NCBI GenBank assembly: GCA_002351925.1
Contig: DEHM01000020.1
Coordinates: 101,476 to 127,355, forward strand
Length of the DNA: 25,880 nucleotides
Direction: 5' to 3'
From: Bacteroidales bacterium UBA2800
GTDB lineage: Bacteria; Bacteroidota; Bacteroidia; Bacteroidales; Paludibacteraceae
In this document: in pieces, positions 7,253 through 14,796 of the stretch
Position numbering within the stretch: position 1 is the stretch's first letter
Layout: each line of letters starts with the position of its first letter
The notes under the pieces: generated by a model
Seen by the model: only the letters and a program-made list of their open reading frames with translations
What the model was told of the DNA's origin: nothing
Databases searched by the model: none
Made by a program: the position numbers and the translations under genes

Positions 7253-9319
7253 TTAGTTGCGGAACTTGAGCTCTCCGTCGCGCAACTCGACGACGACAGG
7301 CCGTTTGGCATCTACCTTGCCGCCGATGATGGACTTACTCAACTCGTTGAGGACGAGACGTTGCAGCGCTCGCTTGACAGGCCGCGCACCGAACTGCGGG
7401 TCGTAGCCCTCGCGGGCGATATAGTCGATAGCGTCATCCGTCACGCGCAGGTCGATACCTTGGCCCTCCAGCATCTTGTGGATGCGGCTTACCTGGAGTC
7501 CGACGACGGCCTTGATGTCGGCTTCGCTGAGTTCGCTGAAGTGGATAATCTCGTCGATACGGTTGATGAACTCGGGGCGTACCGAAGCACGCAGCTGCTC
7601 CTCCGTGAGGTTGGACGTCATAATGATCAGGGTGTTCTTGAAGTTGACGACGCGTCCTTTGTTGTCGGTCAGTCGTCCGTCGTCCAGCACTTGCAGCAGC
7701 ACGTTGAACACATCCGGATGGGCTTTCTCTATCTCGTCGAAGAGGACGACGGAGTAGGGTTTGCGTCGGATAGCCTCGGTGAGCTGTCCGCCCTCGTCGT
7801 AGCCTACGTAGCCCGGAGGCGCACCTATGAGTCGGGTGGCCGAGAACTTCTCCTGGTACTCGCTCATGTCGATACGGGTGATCATGTTCTCGTCGTCGAA
7901 AAGGTAGTCGGCGAGCGCCTTGGCCAGCTCGGTCTTACCGACACCGGTGGTGCCGAGGAAGATGAAGGAGCCGATAGGACGTTTGGGATCCTGCAGGCCG
8001 GCACGGCTACGACGGATAGCGTCGCTGACGGCCTCGATAGCCTGGTCCTGACCGATGATACGCTTGTGGAGCTCCTCCTCGAGGTGGAGCAGTTTGTCGC
8101 GCTCCGACTGCATCATTTTTGCCACGGGAATACCCGTCCAGCGGGCTACTACCTCGGCGATATCGTCTTCGTCGACCTCCTCCTTAATGAGGCTGTCGGT
8201 GCCCAACTGGTGGAGGGTGTCCTGTGCCGCCTTGATATTGGCTTCGGCGGCGGGTATCTGACTATAGCGTATCTCGGCTACCTTGCCGTAGTCGCCTTCG
8301 CGTTCGGCCACTTCGGCCTGGTGCTTGAGGGTCTCAATACGTGCTTTCTCGTTTTGGATAGTGGCTACGTAGCCTTTCTCCTTGTTCCAGCGTGCATTGA
8401 GTTCTTCGCTCTTGGCTTTCAGTTCCTTGAGTTGTTTCTCTATCTCGCTTAGCTTGGTTTCGTTCTTATCGCGTTTGATGGCTTCGCGCTCTATCTCCAG
8501 TTGTTTGATCTGACGGTCCAGACTGTCTATCTCCTCCGGCTTGCTGTCTACCTCCAGACGCAACTTGGCCGCCGCCTCGTCCACAAGGTCAATCGCTTTG
8601 TCCGGCAGATAGCGGTCGGTGATATATCGCGCGGACAGCGAGACGGCCGCAATTATTGCGTCATCTTTGATACGAACCTTGTGATGCGTCTCATAGCGCT
8701 CTTTCAATCCTCGCAATATACTGATGGTCGCCGCTTCGTCCGGTTCGTCCACCATCACCTTCTGAAACCGGCGCTCCAGAGCCTTGTCGGTCTCAAAGTA
8801 TTTCTGATACTCGTCGAGGGTGGTAGCACCTATCGCCCGCAGGTCGCCACGTGCCAAGGCGGGTTTGAGTATGTTAGCCGCGTCCATGGCTCCGCTCGAC
8901 TTACCGGCACCTACCAGCGTGTGGATCTCGTCGATAAAGAGGATGATCTCACCCGCGGCGGCCACCACTTCGTTGACGACGCCCTTGAGTCGCTCTTCGA
9001 ACTCACCCTGATACTTCGCGCCGGCAATCAGCGCACCCATATCGAGCGAGTAGATCTGTTTCTTCTTTAGGTTCTCCGGCACGTCGCCGCGCACGATACG
9101 GTGGGCCAAGCCCTCCGCGATAGCGGTCTTACCGACACCCGGTTCACCAATCAGGATAGGATTGTTTTTCGTACGCCGCGAGAGGATCTGCAGCACACGT
9201 CGGATCTCGTCGTCACGTCCGATGACGGGATCCAGTTTGCCCTCTTTGGCCCGCTCGCAAAGGTTGATAGCGAACTTCTTGAGGTTCTCGTTTTGGTTGT
9301 TTTGATTCGTTGCATTCAT
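7253..9319 (-). CDS. clpB: ATP-dependent chaperone ClpB lacking the N-terminal domain
   Basis: ClpB is the hexameric AAA+ disaggregase that works with DnaK. At 688 aa it is well short of the usual length of about 860. It starts directly at the NBD1 linker (ENLKKFAINLCERAKEGKLDPVIGRDDEIRRV), so the N-domain of about 140-150 residues is missing. NBD1 has Walker A GEPGVGKT, Walker B ILFIDEIH and the arginine-finger region ERRFQKV. The coiled-coil M-domain (from about SLDRQIKQLEIEREAIKR to LHQLGTD) is present. NBD2 has GTTGVGKT, VLFDEIEKAHPDVFN, GAPPGYVGYDEGG and the end GARPVKRALQ. In NBD2, TSNLTEEQLRASVRPEF is about 25-30 residues shorter than relatives, which have a helical stretch between TSN and RPEF. 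The first ATG codes an N/Q-rich lead. I see no N-domain coding upstream, so this seems natural rather than a broken gene. Confidence 0.93.
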   Translation of the reverse strand: MNATNQNNQNENLKKFAINLCERAKEGKLDPVIGRDDEIRRVLQILSRRTKNNPILIGEPGVGKTAIAEGLAHRIVRGDVPENLKKKQIYSLDMGALIAGAKYQGEFEERLKGVVNEVVAAAGEIILFIDEIHTLVGAGKSSGAMDAANILKPALARGDLRAIGATTLDEYQKYFETDKALERRFQKVMVDEPDEAATISILRGLKERYETHHKVRIKDDAIIAAVSLSARYITDRYLPDKAIDLVDEAAAKLRLEVDSKPEEIDSLDRQIKQLEIEREAIKRDKNETKLSEIEKQLKELKAKSEELNARWNKEKGYVATIQNEKARIETLKHQAEVAEREGDYGKVAEIRYSQIPAAEANIKAAQDTLHQLGTDSLIKEEVDEDDIAEVVARWTGIPVAKMMQSERDKLLHLEEELHKRIIGQDQAIEAVSDAIRRSRAGLQDPKRPIGSFIFLGTTGVGKTELAKALADYLFDDENMITRIDMSEYQEKFSATRLIGAPPGYVGYDEGGQLTEAIRRKPYSVVLFDEIEKAHPDVFNVLLQVLDDGRLTDNKGRVVNFKNTLIIMTSNLTEEQLRASVRPEFINRIDEIIHFSELSEADIKAVVGLQVSRIHKMLEGQGIDLRVTDDAIDYIAREGYDPQFGARPVKRALQRLVLNELSKSIIGGKVDAKRPVVVELRDGELKFRN

Positions 9320-9423
9320 AGTTGTATCGTGTTTTGGTTAGTTTACCCTCTCTCCTACAAACCCTGCGCCAAACGGCGTTGGTCTGCCAATTTGTCAGTA
9401 TCCGATAATTTTTACGGCTATCT

Positions 9424-9455
9424 CTTGCGTATGTCAGAAAAAAGCGCTATCTTTG
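9424..9455 (+). promoter_or_regulatory. Promoter of the lipid kinase gene
   Basis: CTTG (9424-9427) is followed by 20 nt, CGTATGTCAGAAAAAAGCGC, and then TATCTTTG (9448-9455). Upstream it also shares TTTTTACG, five variable bases and CTC with the nusB promoter at identical spacing. The start codon is 20 nt downstream of the -7 box. Confidence 0.8.
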
Positions 9456-9475
9456 CCGTCGCAAACAATCTGAAC

Positions 9476-10399
9476 ATGTTAGGTATCATCATCAATCCCA
9501 AGTCGGGCAAGCGCTATTTTCGTGCGCAGCGTATCTATCTGTGGCACTTGCTGCGCCGTCGTCATCAGCCTTTTGCCTACCGTGTGACCAAGTATGCGGG
9601 TCACGCGATAGAGCTGGCACGCGAACTAGCCGAGCGCGGCTATGACGAGTTGCTGATACTGGGAGGCGACGGCACGCTAAGTGAGGCTATCAACGGCTTG
9701 ATGCGTGCGGACCTGACGCCAGAGCAGCGGGCGAAGATACAGGTGGGGCTGATGCCCCGCGGTACGGGTAACGACTGGGGAAGATATTGGCAGCTGACGA
9801 AGAACCACAAGGAGAGTCTGCGCCGCTTCTTTGAGGGAACGCCGCACCCGATAGACATCGGCTGCGTGACCTACTGGCGCAACGGCATTGAGCACCACCG
9901 CTACTTCATCAACTCCGTGGGCTTTGGTGTGGACCCGCTCTGCTGCAAGAAGGCGGAGTCGCTCAAGCATTATCTGGGCAGCCACTCGATCAACTACCTC
10001 TTCGGCCTGATAGCGGCAGTCGCCGAGCATAAGTCGCAGCATATGACGCTGACGGTGGACGGGCAGACGGCGGTGGACGACCGGCTCTTTACGATGAACA
10101 TAGGCAACGGTCCGTTCTCCGGCGGCGGTATACGTCAGAACCCCGAGGCCGATCCGCAAGACGGCGTGTTCCACGCGATGTTTATCAGAAAGCCTACTTT
10201 CTCGCAAGTAATACAAGCGCTGCCGCGTCTCTTTAACGGCCAGCTCACGACCCTGCCTTTCGTTTATCCGCTGGTAGGCAAAGCGATAGAGATAAACTAC
10301 CGCAAGCACATCCTCTTTGAGGCCGATGGCATTCTGGAGAACATCATCGGACCCTGTCGAGTGACGTGCTTGCATCACGCGTTGCAGTTCCGCTGTTAA
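9476..10399 (+). CDS. Diacylglycerol/sphingolipid kinase family protein
   Basis: These DAGK-catalytic-domain (YegS/DgkB-like) enzymes use ATP to phosphorylate a lipid hydroxyl such as that of diacylglycerol. The protein has 307 aa. Motifs are IIINPKSGKR (4-13), the nucleotide-binding LGGDGTLSEAINGL (62-75), MPRGTGNDW (93-101) and, later, NIGNGPFSGGGIRQNPEADPQDG. I chose ATG 9476 because the frame continues upstream through the promoter, where an ATG at 9431 lies in the spacer. It is convergent with the SDR gene, with 15 nt between the stops. The exact lipid substrate cannot be told. It sits opposite an operon of envelope-lipid enzymes. Confidence 0.88.
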   Translation: MLGIIINPKSGKRYFRAQRIYLWHLLRRRHQPFAYRVTKYAGHAIELARELAERGYDELLILGGDGTLSEAINGLMRADLTPEQRAKIQVGLMPRGTGNDWGRYWQLTKNHKESLRRFFEGTPHPIDIGCVTYWRNGIEHHRYFINSVGFGVDPLCCKKAESLKHYLGSHSINYLFGLIAAVAEHKSQHMTLTVDGQTAVDDRLFTMNIGNGPFSGGGIRQNPEADPQDGVFHAMFIRKPTFSQVIQALPRLFNGQLTTLPFVYPLVGKAIEINYRKHILFEADGILENIIGPCRVTCLHHALQFRC

Positions 10400-10414
10400 G
10401 CGTGCTGCGGAGAC

Positions 10415-11194
10415 TTAGTACACTTTGTAGATAATCCAGTTGACGAGCCGCTTGGGGAGCAGTCGCTCCAAGAAGCAGAGGAGCGCGTAGTGGGTGCCGC
10501 CGATATACTGCGGCGCCGGACAACGGCGTGTGGCAATACGGTAGAGCAGCCCGGCCATCTTACGCGGCGACATACCGCTCTGCTCATCTTTCTCCATCTC
10601 AGCTACGGCGGTGTGTATATGGCCGTAGGCCTCGCTCCCTTCTTCTGACTTCTTACGTGCGGCGGTGAAGCCCGTCGACACATCGCCCGGCATCAGCACG
10701 CTGACGTAGATACCGAATTCACGCACCTCGTTCTGCAGCGCGAGGGCCAAGGCATTGATGGCCGATTTGGAAGCACTGTAGAAAGCCTGGTAGGGGATAT
10801 TCAGGATGGCTGCCACGCTGCCGGTGAAGATGATTCGGCCGACACGGCGTTCGCGCATTGACGGCAGAACCGCCTGCACGCTGTTGACGGCGCCGAAGAA
10901 ATTGACCTCCATCTGACGATGGGCATCTTCGGTAGTCGTGAACTCTATCGCACCGCTAATGCCGTAGCCGGCGTTGGAGATCAGCACGTCGATCTGGCCG
11001 GTCCGGTCCAGTACCTGCTTCGCAGCGGCACGTGTCTGTTCGGGCTTGGTGACGTCACAAGTGATATGGGTAATCTTGTCGGTCGACTGACCTTTGCGTG
11101 ACCATTCGAACACTTGCCAGCCGCGCTCGGCAAACAGCTCCGCGGTCGCTTTTCCTATGCCGGACGATCCGCCGGTGATAACTACTGTCTTCAT
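10415..11194 (-). CDS. Short-chain dehydrogenase/reductase (SDR)
   Basis: This is a classical SDR of 259 aa, an NAD(P)-dependent oxidoreductase of unknown substrate. It has the cofactor motif TGGSSGIG (7-14), SNAG (73-76), catalytic serine in TGSVAA (S126) and YSASK (Y139, K143). An R/K-rich cofactor turn (WSRKGQ) suggests NADPH. The C-terminal extension PQYIGGTHYALLCFLERLLPKRLVNWIIYKVY is hydrophobic and could bind membrane. I chose ATG 11194 since the longer frame upstream overlaps the YggS-HAD gene. It is the last gene of the long minus-strand unit, 14 nt after the fusion gene, and may act on a lipid intermediate; that is a guess from context. Confidence 0.88.
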   Translation of the reverse strand: MKTVVITGGSSGIGKATAELFAERGWQVFEWSRKGQSTDKITHITCDVTKPEQTRAAAKQVLDRTGQIDVLISNAGYGISGAIEFTTTEDAHRQMEVNFFGAVNSVQAVLPSMRERRVGRIIFTGSVAAILNIPYQAFYSASKSAINALALALQNEVREFGIYVSVLMPGDVSTGFTAARKKSEEGSEAYGHIHTAVAEMEKDEQSGMSPRKMAGLLYRIATRRCPAPQYIGGTHYALLCFLERLLPKRLVNWIIYKVY

Positions 11195-11208
11195 ATAGAT
11201 GTGGGTGA

Positions 11209-12537
11209 TTAGTTGCTTAGTTCTTTGAGCCACCGGAGCAGCGCTTGCATGTTGGGGAAGATGTGGTCGGCCTGTTCGGCTGCCAGGTCCGCGTCGGGCA
11301 GCGGTCCGGTGTTGACGGCCGCTACGCGTAGTCCGGCCGCCTTGCCGGCACGGATACCCAGCGGTGCGTTCTCTACCACCAGACACTCCTCTTTGCGCCA
11401 GCCGCTGCGTTCCCAGGCCTTCAGATAGGGCTCGGGATCGGGTTTGCCACGCGTGACATCGAAGGCGGTGATGAAGCCGGTGAAGATACCGGGGAACGTG
11501 GTCTCCAGACTGTCGAGCAGCGAGCGTTGACCGCTGCCGGTGACGACCCAGCACTGTACGCCCTGCTCGTGCAGAAACCGCAGCACATCTTGTATGCCGG
11601 GTATCAGGTCGGGCAGCTTGCCGCCTGTCAAAGTATTGAAATAGCGGGACTTAGCGGCATAGATGGCTTCTATCAGTTCTTGCGGTGCGTCCGTGCCATG
11701 AATGAGGCGATAGGCCTCGCTGATGACCGATGCACCGGTACGTCCCTCGTTGCGGTAGGTCTGTGCGGCCGTAAAGGGCATACCGTGGTCGTTCATCGCC
11801 CGCTCCCACGACTGCGCATGGAAGGGCATTGAGTTGAAGAGGATACCGTCTTGGTCGAAAAAGACCGCCTTCGGCAGCGAGACGGTGGCGCCGTAGGTGC
11901 GCTCGCCGAAGATGGTAGAGCCGATACGCACCATCGTACTGCCGCACTCGATGGCGAGGCGGTAGTCGTCGCTCATGCCCATGGAGAGGATCGCCGGGCT
12001 GTCTGTGTCCAGACGCAGCTTGTGCGCAAGGCTTGCCGTCTGCCGGAAGCAGCGGCGTATCTCCTCCCGGTCGTCGGTATTGGTGGCCATACTCATCAGG
12101 CCCCTGATGCGGACGTTGGATAATGGGGAAGTGGTACTGGGTAATTGTTCGGGCGTGAATCCCGTCTTGCTCTCTTCGCGCGCCACGTGCACCTCGAGCA
12201 GCACATCCTGTACGATGCCCTGCTTGGCGGCTTCGTCGTTGATGGCGTGCAGCAGTCGTTCGGAGTCGACCGACTGTATCAGGTAGGGCCGCAGACGGAG
12301 CAAGTCACGCACTTTGTTGGTCTGCAGATGACCGATGAAGTGCCAACAGATATCGTCGGGCAACATCGGCACCTTGCGTTGCAACTCTTGCACGCGGCTC
12401 TCCCCGAAATGGCGTTCGCCGGCCTCATAGGCCTCGCGTATTGCCTCTACGGGGTGGAACTTACTCACGCACACGAGCGTGACGCCCGCGGGTACGTGAG
12501 CGCGCACGTTCCTTATTTGTTCTCCGATGCCTTCCAT
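11209..12537 (-). CDS. Fusion of YggS-type PLP-binding protein and HAD phosphatase
   Basis: Two full domains lie in one 442-aa frame. Residues 1-215 are the YggS/PLPBP family: a fold III PLP-binding protein with cofactor lysine K26 (VSKFHPV), HFGESRVQEL, WHFIGHLQTNK, RGLMSMATNTDD and LSMGMSDDY, ending with the phosphate-site region MVRIGSTIFG. YggS proteins buffer PLP and affect B6 and amino acid balance. Residues 223-442 are a HAD hydrolase of the beta-phosphoglucomutase/phosphatase type: FFDQDGILFNS (D228 nucleophile, D230), VVTGSGQ, RGKPDPEPYL (K365) and VVENAPLGI. The junction is only about 8 residues. The start overlaps glsB by 25 nt. A heptamer array encodes a loop at about residues 131-141. 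The HAD might act on PLP or a precursor; that is inferred from fusion only. Confidence 0.9.
   Translation of the reverse strand: MEGIGEQIRNVRAHVPAGVTLVCVSKFHPVEAIREAYEAGERHFGESRVQELQRKVPMLPDDICWHFIGHLQTNKVRDLLRLRPYLIQSVDSERLLHAINDEAAKQGIVQDVLLEVHVAREESKTGFTPEQLPSTTSPLSNVRIRGLMSMATNTDDREEIRRCFRQTASLAHKLRLDTDSPAILSMGMSDDYRLAIECGSTMVRIGSTIFGERTYGATVSLPKAVFFDQDGILFNSMPFHAQSWERAMNDHGMPFTAAQTYRNEGRTGASVISEAYRLIHGTDAPQELIEAIYAAKSRYFNTLTGGKLPDLIPGIQDVLRFLHEQGVQCWVVTGSGQRSLLDSLETTFPGIFTGFITAFDVTRGKPDPEPYLKAWERSGWRKEECLVVENAPLGIRAGKAAGLRVAAVNTGPLPDADLAAEQADHIFPNMQALLRWLKELSN
12119..12146 (+). repeat. Degenerate heptamer array inside the YggS domain
   Basis: Four heptamers lie in register: GATAATG, GGGAAGT, GGTACTG, GGTAATT. 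Three of them differ from GGTAATG by one base. On the coding strand they encode the loop QLPSTTSPLSN just before the conserved VRIRGLMSM strand. It is weaker than the other arrays, but it falls at the same kind of place, a surface loop. Confidence 0.6.
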
Positions 12538-13475
12538 TGGATATAGGGTGCGAGATAGCGCTCTTTCTTCTCGGAATAGACGGTCTGGAAATCCACCATG
12601 ATACCTGTCTCATACACATCGGCCAGTTCGTCGTTGACGGCGTTGCCGAAGAAGAGCAGGTCGTTGGTGAGGTTGAGATAGGCGGAGAACATAGGCGGTA
12701 TCACGGCACCTTGTTCGCGTACGGCACGCTGCAGCGCGTGGTAGTTGGCCTGCGCGTCGTCGCCTTCGAAGGTGTGGGCCGTCAGTTCGAGCAGTTGGGC
12801 TGCTTCCTCAGGCAGCAGACTGGCGTGGAAGGGGTGGTAAGGCTCGAAGAGACCCTTCGGACCGCGGTGGTAACGCTCCAGATAGGCGTAGATCAACTCA
12901 CGCGCCGTATGGTTGTAGTCCGGGTAGATCGTCACCTTACCGATCATCCACCGTAGTTCCGGATGGTCTGCCATCACGGCGCCGATACCGTCCCAGATAT
13001 TGTCGAGGGCGAAGAGCGCCTTGATACCCATCTCGCGTTGCTGGTACATCGGCTGTACAAACGCCCGGCCGAACTCGATGGTGTAGGGCAGGTAGTCGCG
13101 GATGAAGGTGTCGGAGTAGCGGAACAGGTGCGCCGAGGTGATATACGGCTGTCCGTCGCGTATTTCCGCCTCGCTGCCCAGCAGGTAGCGGTAGCCGCCG
13201 ACAATCTGTTGGTGCTCCGGATCCCACACCAGCAGCTGGTGGTACGGACGCTCCATGGTATCCATGTCGTCGATATCCATCTCATTGCCGGTAGCGCCTC
13301 CGCCGGCACGATAACTGATCTCGCGCAGACGGGCTATCTCGCGCATGACATTCGGGCACTCGTGTGCCGTTATGTCGTAGATAAGGTTGCCTGCTTTGTT
13401 GCTCGGACGGAGCAGGTGGCCTTCCAGTTCGGCCAACAGGATAGCGGTGTCAACAGGGGGTATGATTTGCTTCAT
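12513..13475 (-). CDS. glsB: Glycine N-acyltransferase-like GNAT (GlsB-like)
   Basis: The 320-aa protein is a hemolysin/OlsB-type GNAT acyltransferase. Conserved stretches are LREISYRAGGGATG, DIDDMDTMERPYHQLLVWDP, IVGGYRYL, ELGRAFV-like IEFGRAFVQP and GIGAVMADHPELRWMIGKVTIYPDY. In Bacteroides thetaiotaomicron the GlsB homologue makes N-acyl-glycine from glycine and an acyl donor, the first step of glycine-lipid synthesis, and lies next to glsA. The same pair is here: glsA comes first and overlaps this start by 26 nt, while the YggS-HAD start overlaps its 3' end by 25 nt. The enzyme probably acts at the inner membrane. Amino acid specificity (glycine or ornithine) is inferred from phylum and context. 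Confidence 0.82.
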   Translation of the reverse strand: MKQIIPPVDTAILLAELEGHLLRPSNKAGNLIYDITAHECPNVMREIARLREISYRAGGGATGNEMDIDDMDTMERPYHQLLVWDPEHQQIVGGYRYLLGSEAEIRDGQPYITSAHLFRYSDTFIRDYLPYTIEFGRAFVQPMYQQREMGIKALFALDNIWDGIGAVMADHPELRWMIGKVTIYPDYNHTARELIYAYLERYHRGPKGLFEPYHPFHASLLPEEAAQLLELTAHTFEGDDAQANYHALQRAVREQGAVIPPMFSAYLNLTNDLLFFGNAVNDELADVYETGIMVDFQTVYSEKKERYLAPYIQWKASENK

Positions 13476-14295
13476 AGACGTATTGTTTTACATATTCAGC
13501 CCACTCTTGTGGGGTACGTGTGTTATCGAAAGTGGTGTAGGGAATAGGCGGCAGCACGCGCACGCGGAAATGTTTGCCGTGCGCACCGTACATCTCATCC
13601 ACCAGGTAGATCATCTCTATATTCAGTTTGATATGGAGCCATTTGCGCAGCAGAGCCAGTACGTAGAAGAACTTGCTGTTCTTGCCTTCGAAATAGATAG
13701 GCACTACGTCGCGTTGGTACTCGCGGGCACGCTGGACGAAATTCTTCTTCCACTCCAGATCCTGTATCTGCCAGCGGCCGTCGATACGTTGCAGTCGGCT
13801 GCAGGCGCCTGCGGGGAACGTCAGCACATCGGTGCCTCCTTCCCACATCTGTTGCTGCTCGGCGGCCTGTTCGCGCGTCAGGCGTCCCACTTTGTTCACC
13901 GGTGCCCAGAGTTGGTTGATCGGCTCCATGTACATCAGGAGCTCGTTGACGATGACTTTCAGTTCGCGCTTCTCGCCTTTCGCCTGGCGGCTGTCGTGTA
14001 TCATCTGGGCGATGATCATACCATCCAGGCCTCCCAGCGGGTGGTTGCTCACGAATATGACCGGCTTGTCGTCCGTGGGGATGTTTTCCGTGCCTTCGAT
14101 AGAGGCGGTGCAGCCCAGTTCTTCGCTGATGACCAGACGGATGAAGTCGTAGTTGCGCTTGTCGGGATACTTGCGCAAGAAGGCGTTCATCTGCCTGATG
14201 TGCACTATACGCTCCAGATACCGGATCAGGAAACCCGGTACGCGGGCCTTGGGGGCTTTGCTCCGCAGGATGGCACGTATGTCGAACTGTAGCAT
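13450..14295 (-). CDS. glsA: PlsC-like O-acyltransferase (GlsA-like)
   Basis: The 281-aa protein is a 1-acyl-glycerol-phosphate-acyltransferase-like enzyme. The acyltransferase motif is VSNHPLGGLDGM, with one more residue between H and D than the usual HX4D; this spacing is normal in this hemolysin-related branch as I remember it. A later motif is LTFPAGACSR, followed by VVPIYFEGKNSKFFY. In Bacteroides the GlsA homologue adds the second, O-linked acyl chain to N-acyl-hydroxyacyl-glycine. Its neighbour glsB completes the pathway. The N-terminus is basic, fitting the membrane surface. The upstream gap to the DUF4494 gene is a heptamer array. Confidence 0.82.
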   Translation of the reverse strand: MLQFDIRAILRSKAPKARVPGFLIRYLERIVHIRQMNAFLRKYPDKRNYDFIRLVISEELGCTASIEGTENIPTDDKPVIFVSNHPLGGLDGMIIAQMIHDSRQAKGEKRELKVIVNELLMYMEPINQLWAPVNKVGRLTREQAAEQQQMWEGGTDVLTFPAGACSRLQRIDGRWQIQDLEWKKNFVQRAREYQRDVVPIYFEGKNSKFFYVLALLRKWLHIKLNIEMIYLVDEMYGAHGKHFRVRVLPPIPYTTFDNTRTPQEWAEYVKQYVYEANHTPC

Positions 14296-14303
14296 GAGTG
14301 AGC

Positions 14304-14332
14304 GGTTAGTGGGTTAGTGGTTAGTGGTTAGT
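14304..14332 (+). repeat. Heptamer array between the DUF4494 and glsA genes
   Basis: GGTTAGT occurs four times: 14304-14310, then one extra G, then 14312-14318, 14319-14325 and 14326-14332 in direct succession. It fills the gap between the two genes and supplies the DUF4494 stop codon at its right end, as other arrays in this window do. Confidence 0.9.
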
Positions 14333-14747
14333 GGAGGGCGTCGAAGATATCCATCACAGGCGACTTGGCGATACCGATGATCTCGCAGTCGTACTGCTTC
14401 AGCGCCTGTTTGAGGGCGAAGACAGCGTCGTCCAGCATATTGGCTTGCACCAGCACAGCCACGTTCTTACGCGTCTCTTTGTCGCCGTCGATGGTGATCA
14501 TCTCCACACGCGCTTTGTACCAGTAGGCACCGCCCTCGTTGGGGAAGACCTCAAAAAACTGACTGCGTTTGCAGCTCTGCACTTCCAGCTCGCCGTTGAA
14601 GATAAAGGGTTTGATCTCCGCCAGCAGACAGTTTTCTGCGTCGGCGAAGGTGACGGCGTTGTGTACCAGATAGGTCTCTTTGACCTTACCCGGGTTGTCC
14701 TCGCCGGTCTGGCGAGTGTAGTTGATCTTAATCTCGTGAAATACCAT
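14328..14747 (-). CDS. DUF4494 domain protein
   Basis: The 139-aa protein matches the DUF4494 family, which I know only from Bacteroidota. Recognisable stretches are FHEIKINYTRQTGEDN, KETYLVHNAVTFADAE and WYKARVEMITIDGDKETRKNV. No signal peptide or membrane segment is visible, so it should be cytoplasmic. No function is established. It lies between the phosphatase-fold gene and glsA, with micro-repeat arrays on both sides. Its place near a YggS gene resembles what I recall from Bacteroides. Confidence 0.85.
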   Translation of the reverse strand: MVFHEIKINYTRQTGEDNPGKVKETYLVHNAVTFADAENCLLAEIKPFIFNGELEVQSCKRSQFFEVFPNEGGAYWYKARVEMITIDGDKETRKNVAVLVQANMLDDAVFALKQALKQYDCEIIGIAKSPVMDIFDALH

Positions 14748-14752
14748 ATCTG

Positions 14753-14796
14753 TAAATTTTCAAATCTTCAAATTGTCAAATCTAAAATATCAAATC
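14753..14796 (-). repeat. Degenerate heptamer/octamer array at the end of the phosphatase-fold gene
   Basis: On the minus strand the units are GATTTGA, TATTTTA, GATTTGA, CAATTTGA, AGATTTGA and AAATTTA. The first units encode the last residues DLIF and the stop of the upstream gene; the rest fill the gap to DUF4494. TAGATTTG within it fits TAnnTTTG, so it could also supply a weak promoter, but no -33 box lies 20 nt upstream. Confidence 0.75.

Noticed and set aside
7226..8452. 408-codon plus-strand open frame opposite clpB
   Set aside because: Antisense shadow of clpB and partly inside the pnp terminator region; no recognisable domain.
9320..9423. Possible clpB promoter or heat-shock operator
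   Set aside because: No TAnnTTTG with -33 box on the minus strand and no CIRCE-like inverted repeat could be found by eye.
9101..9475. Long upstream extension of the lipid-kinase frame
   Set aside because: It runs opposite clpB and through the promoter; family homology starts at ATG 9476.
10381..10412. CCGC/GCGG pair between the convergent lipid-kinase and SDR genes as terminator
   Set aside because: Four base pairs, a long loop and no T-run.
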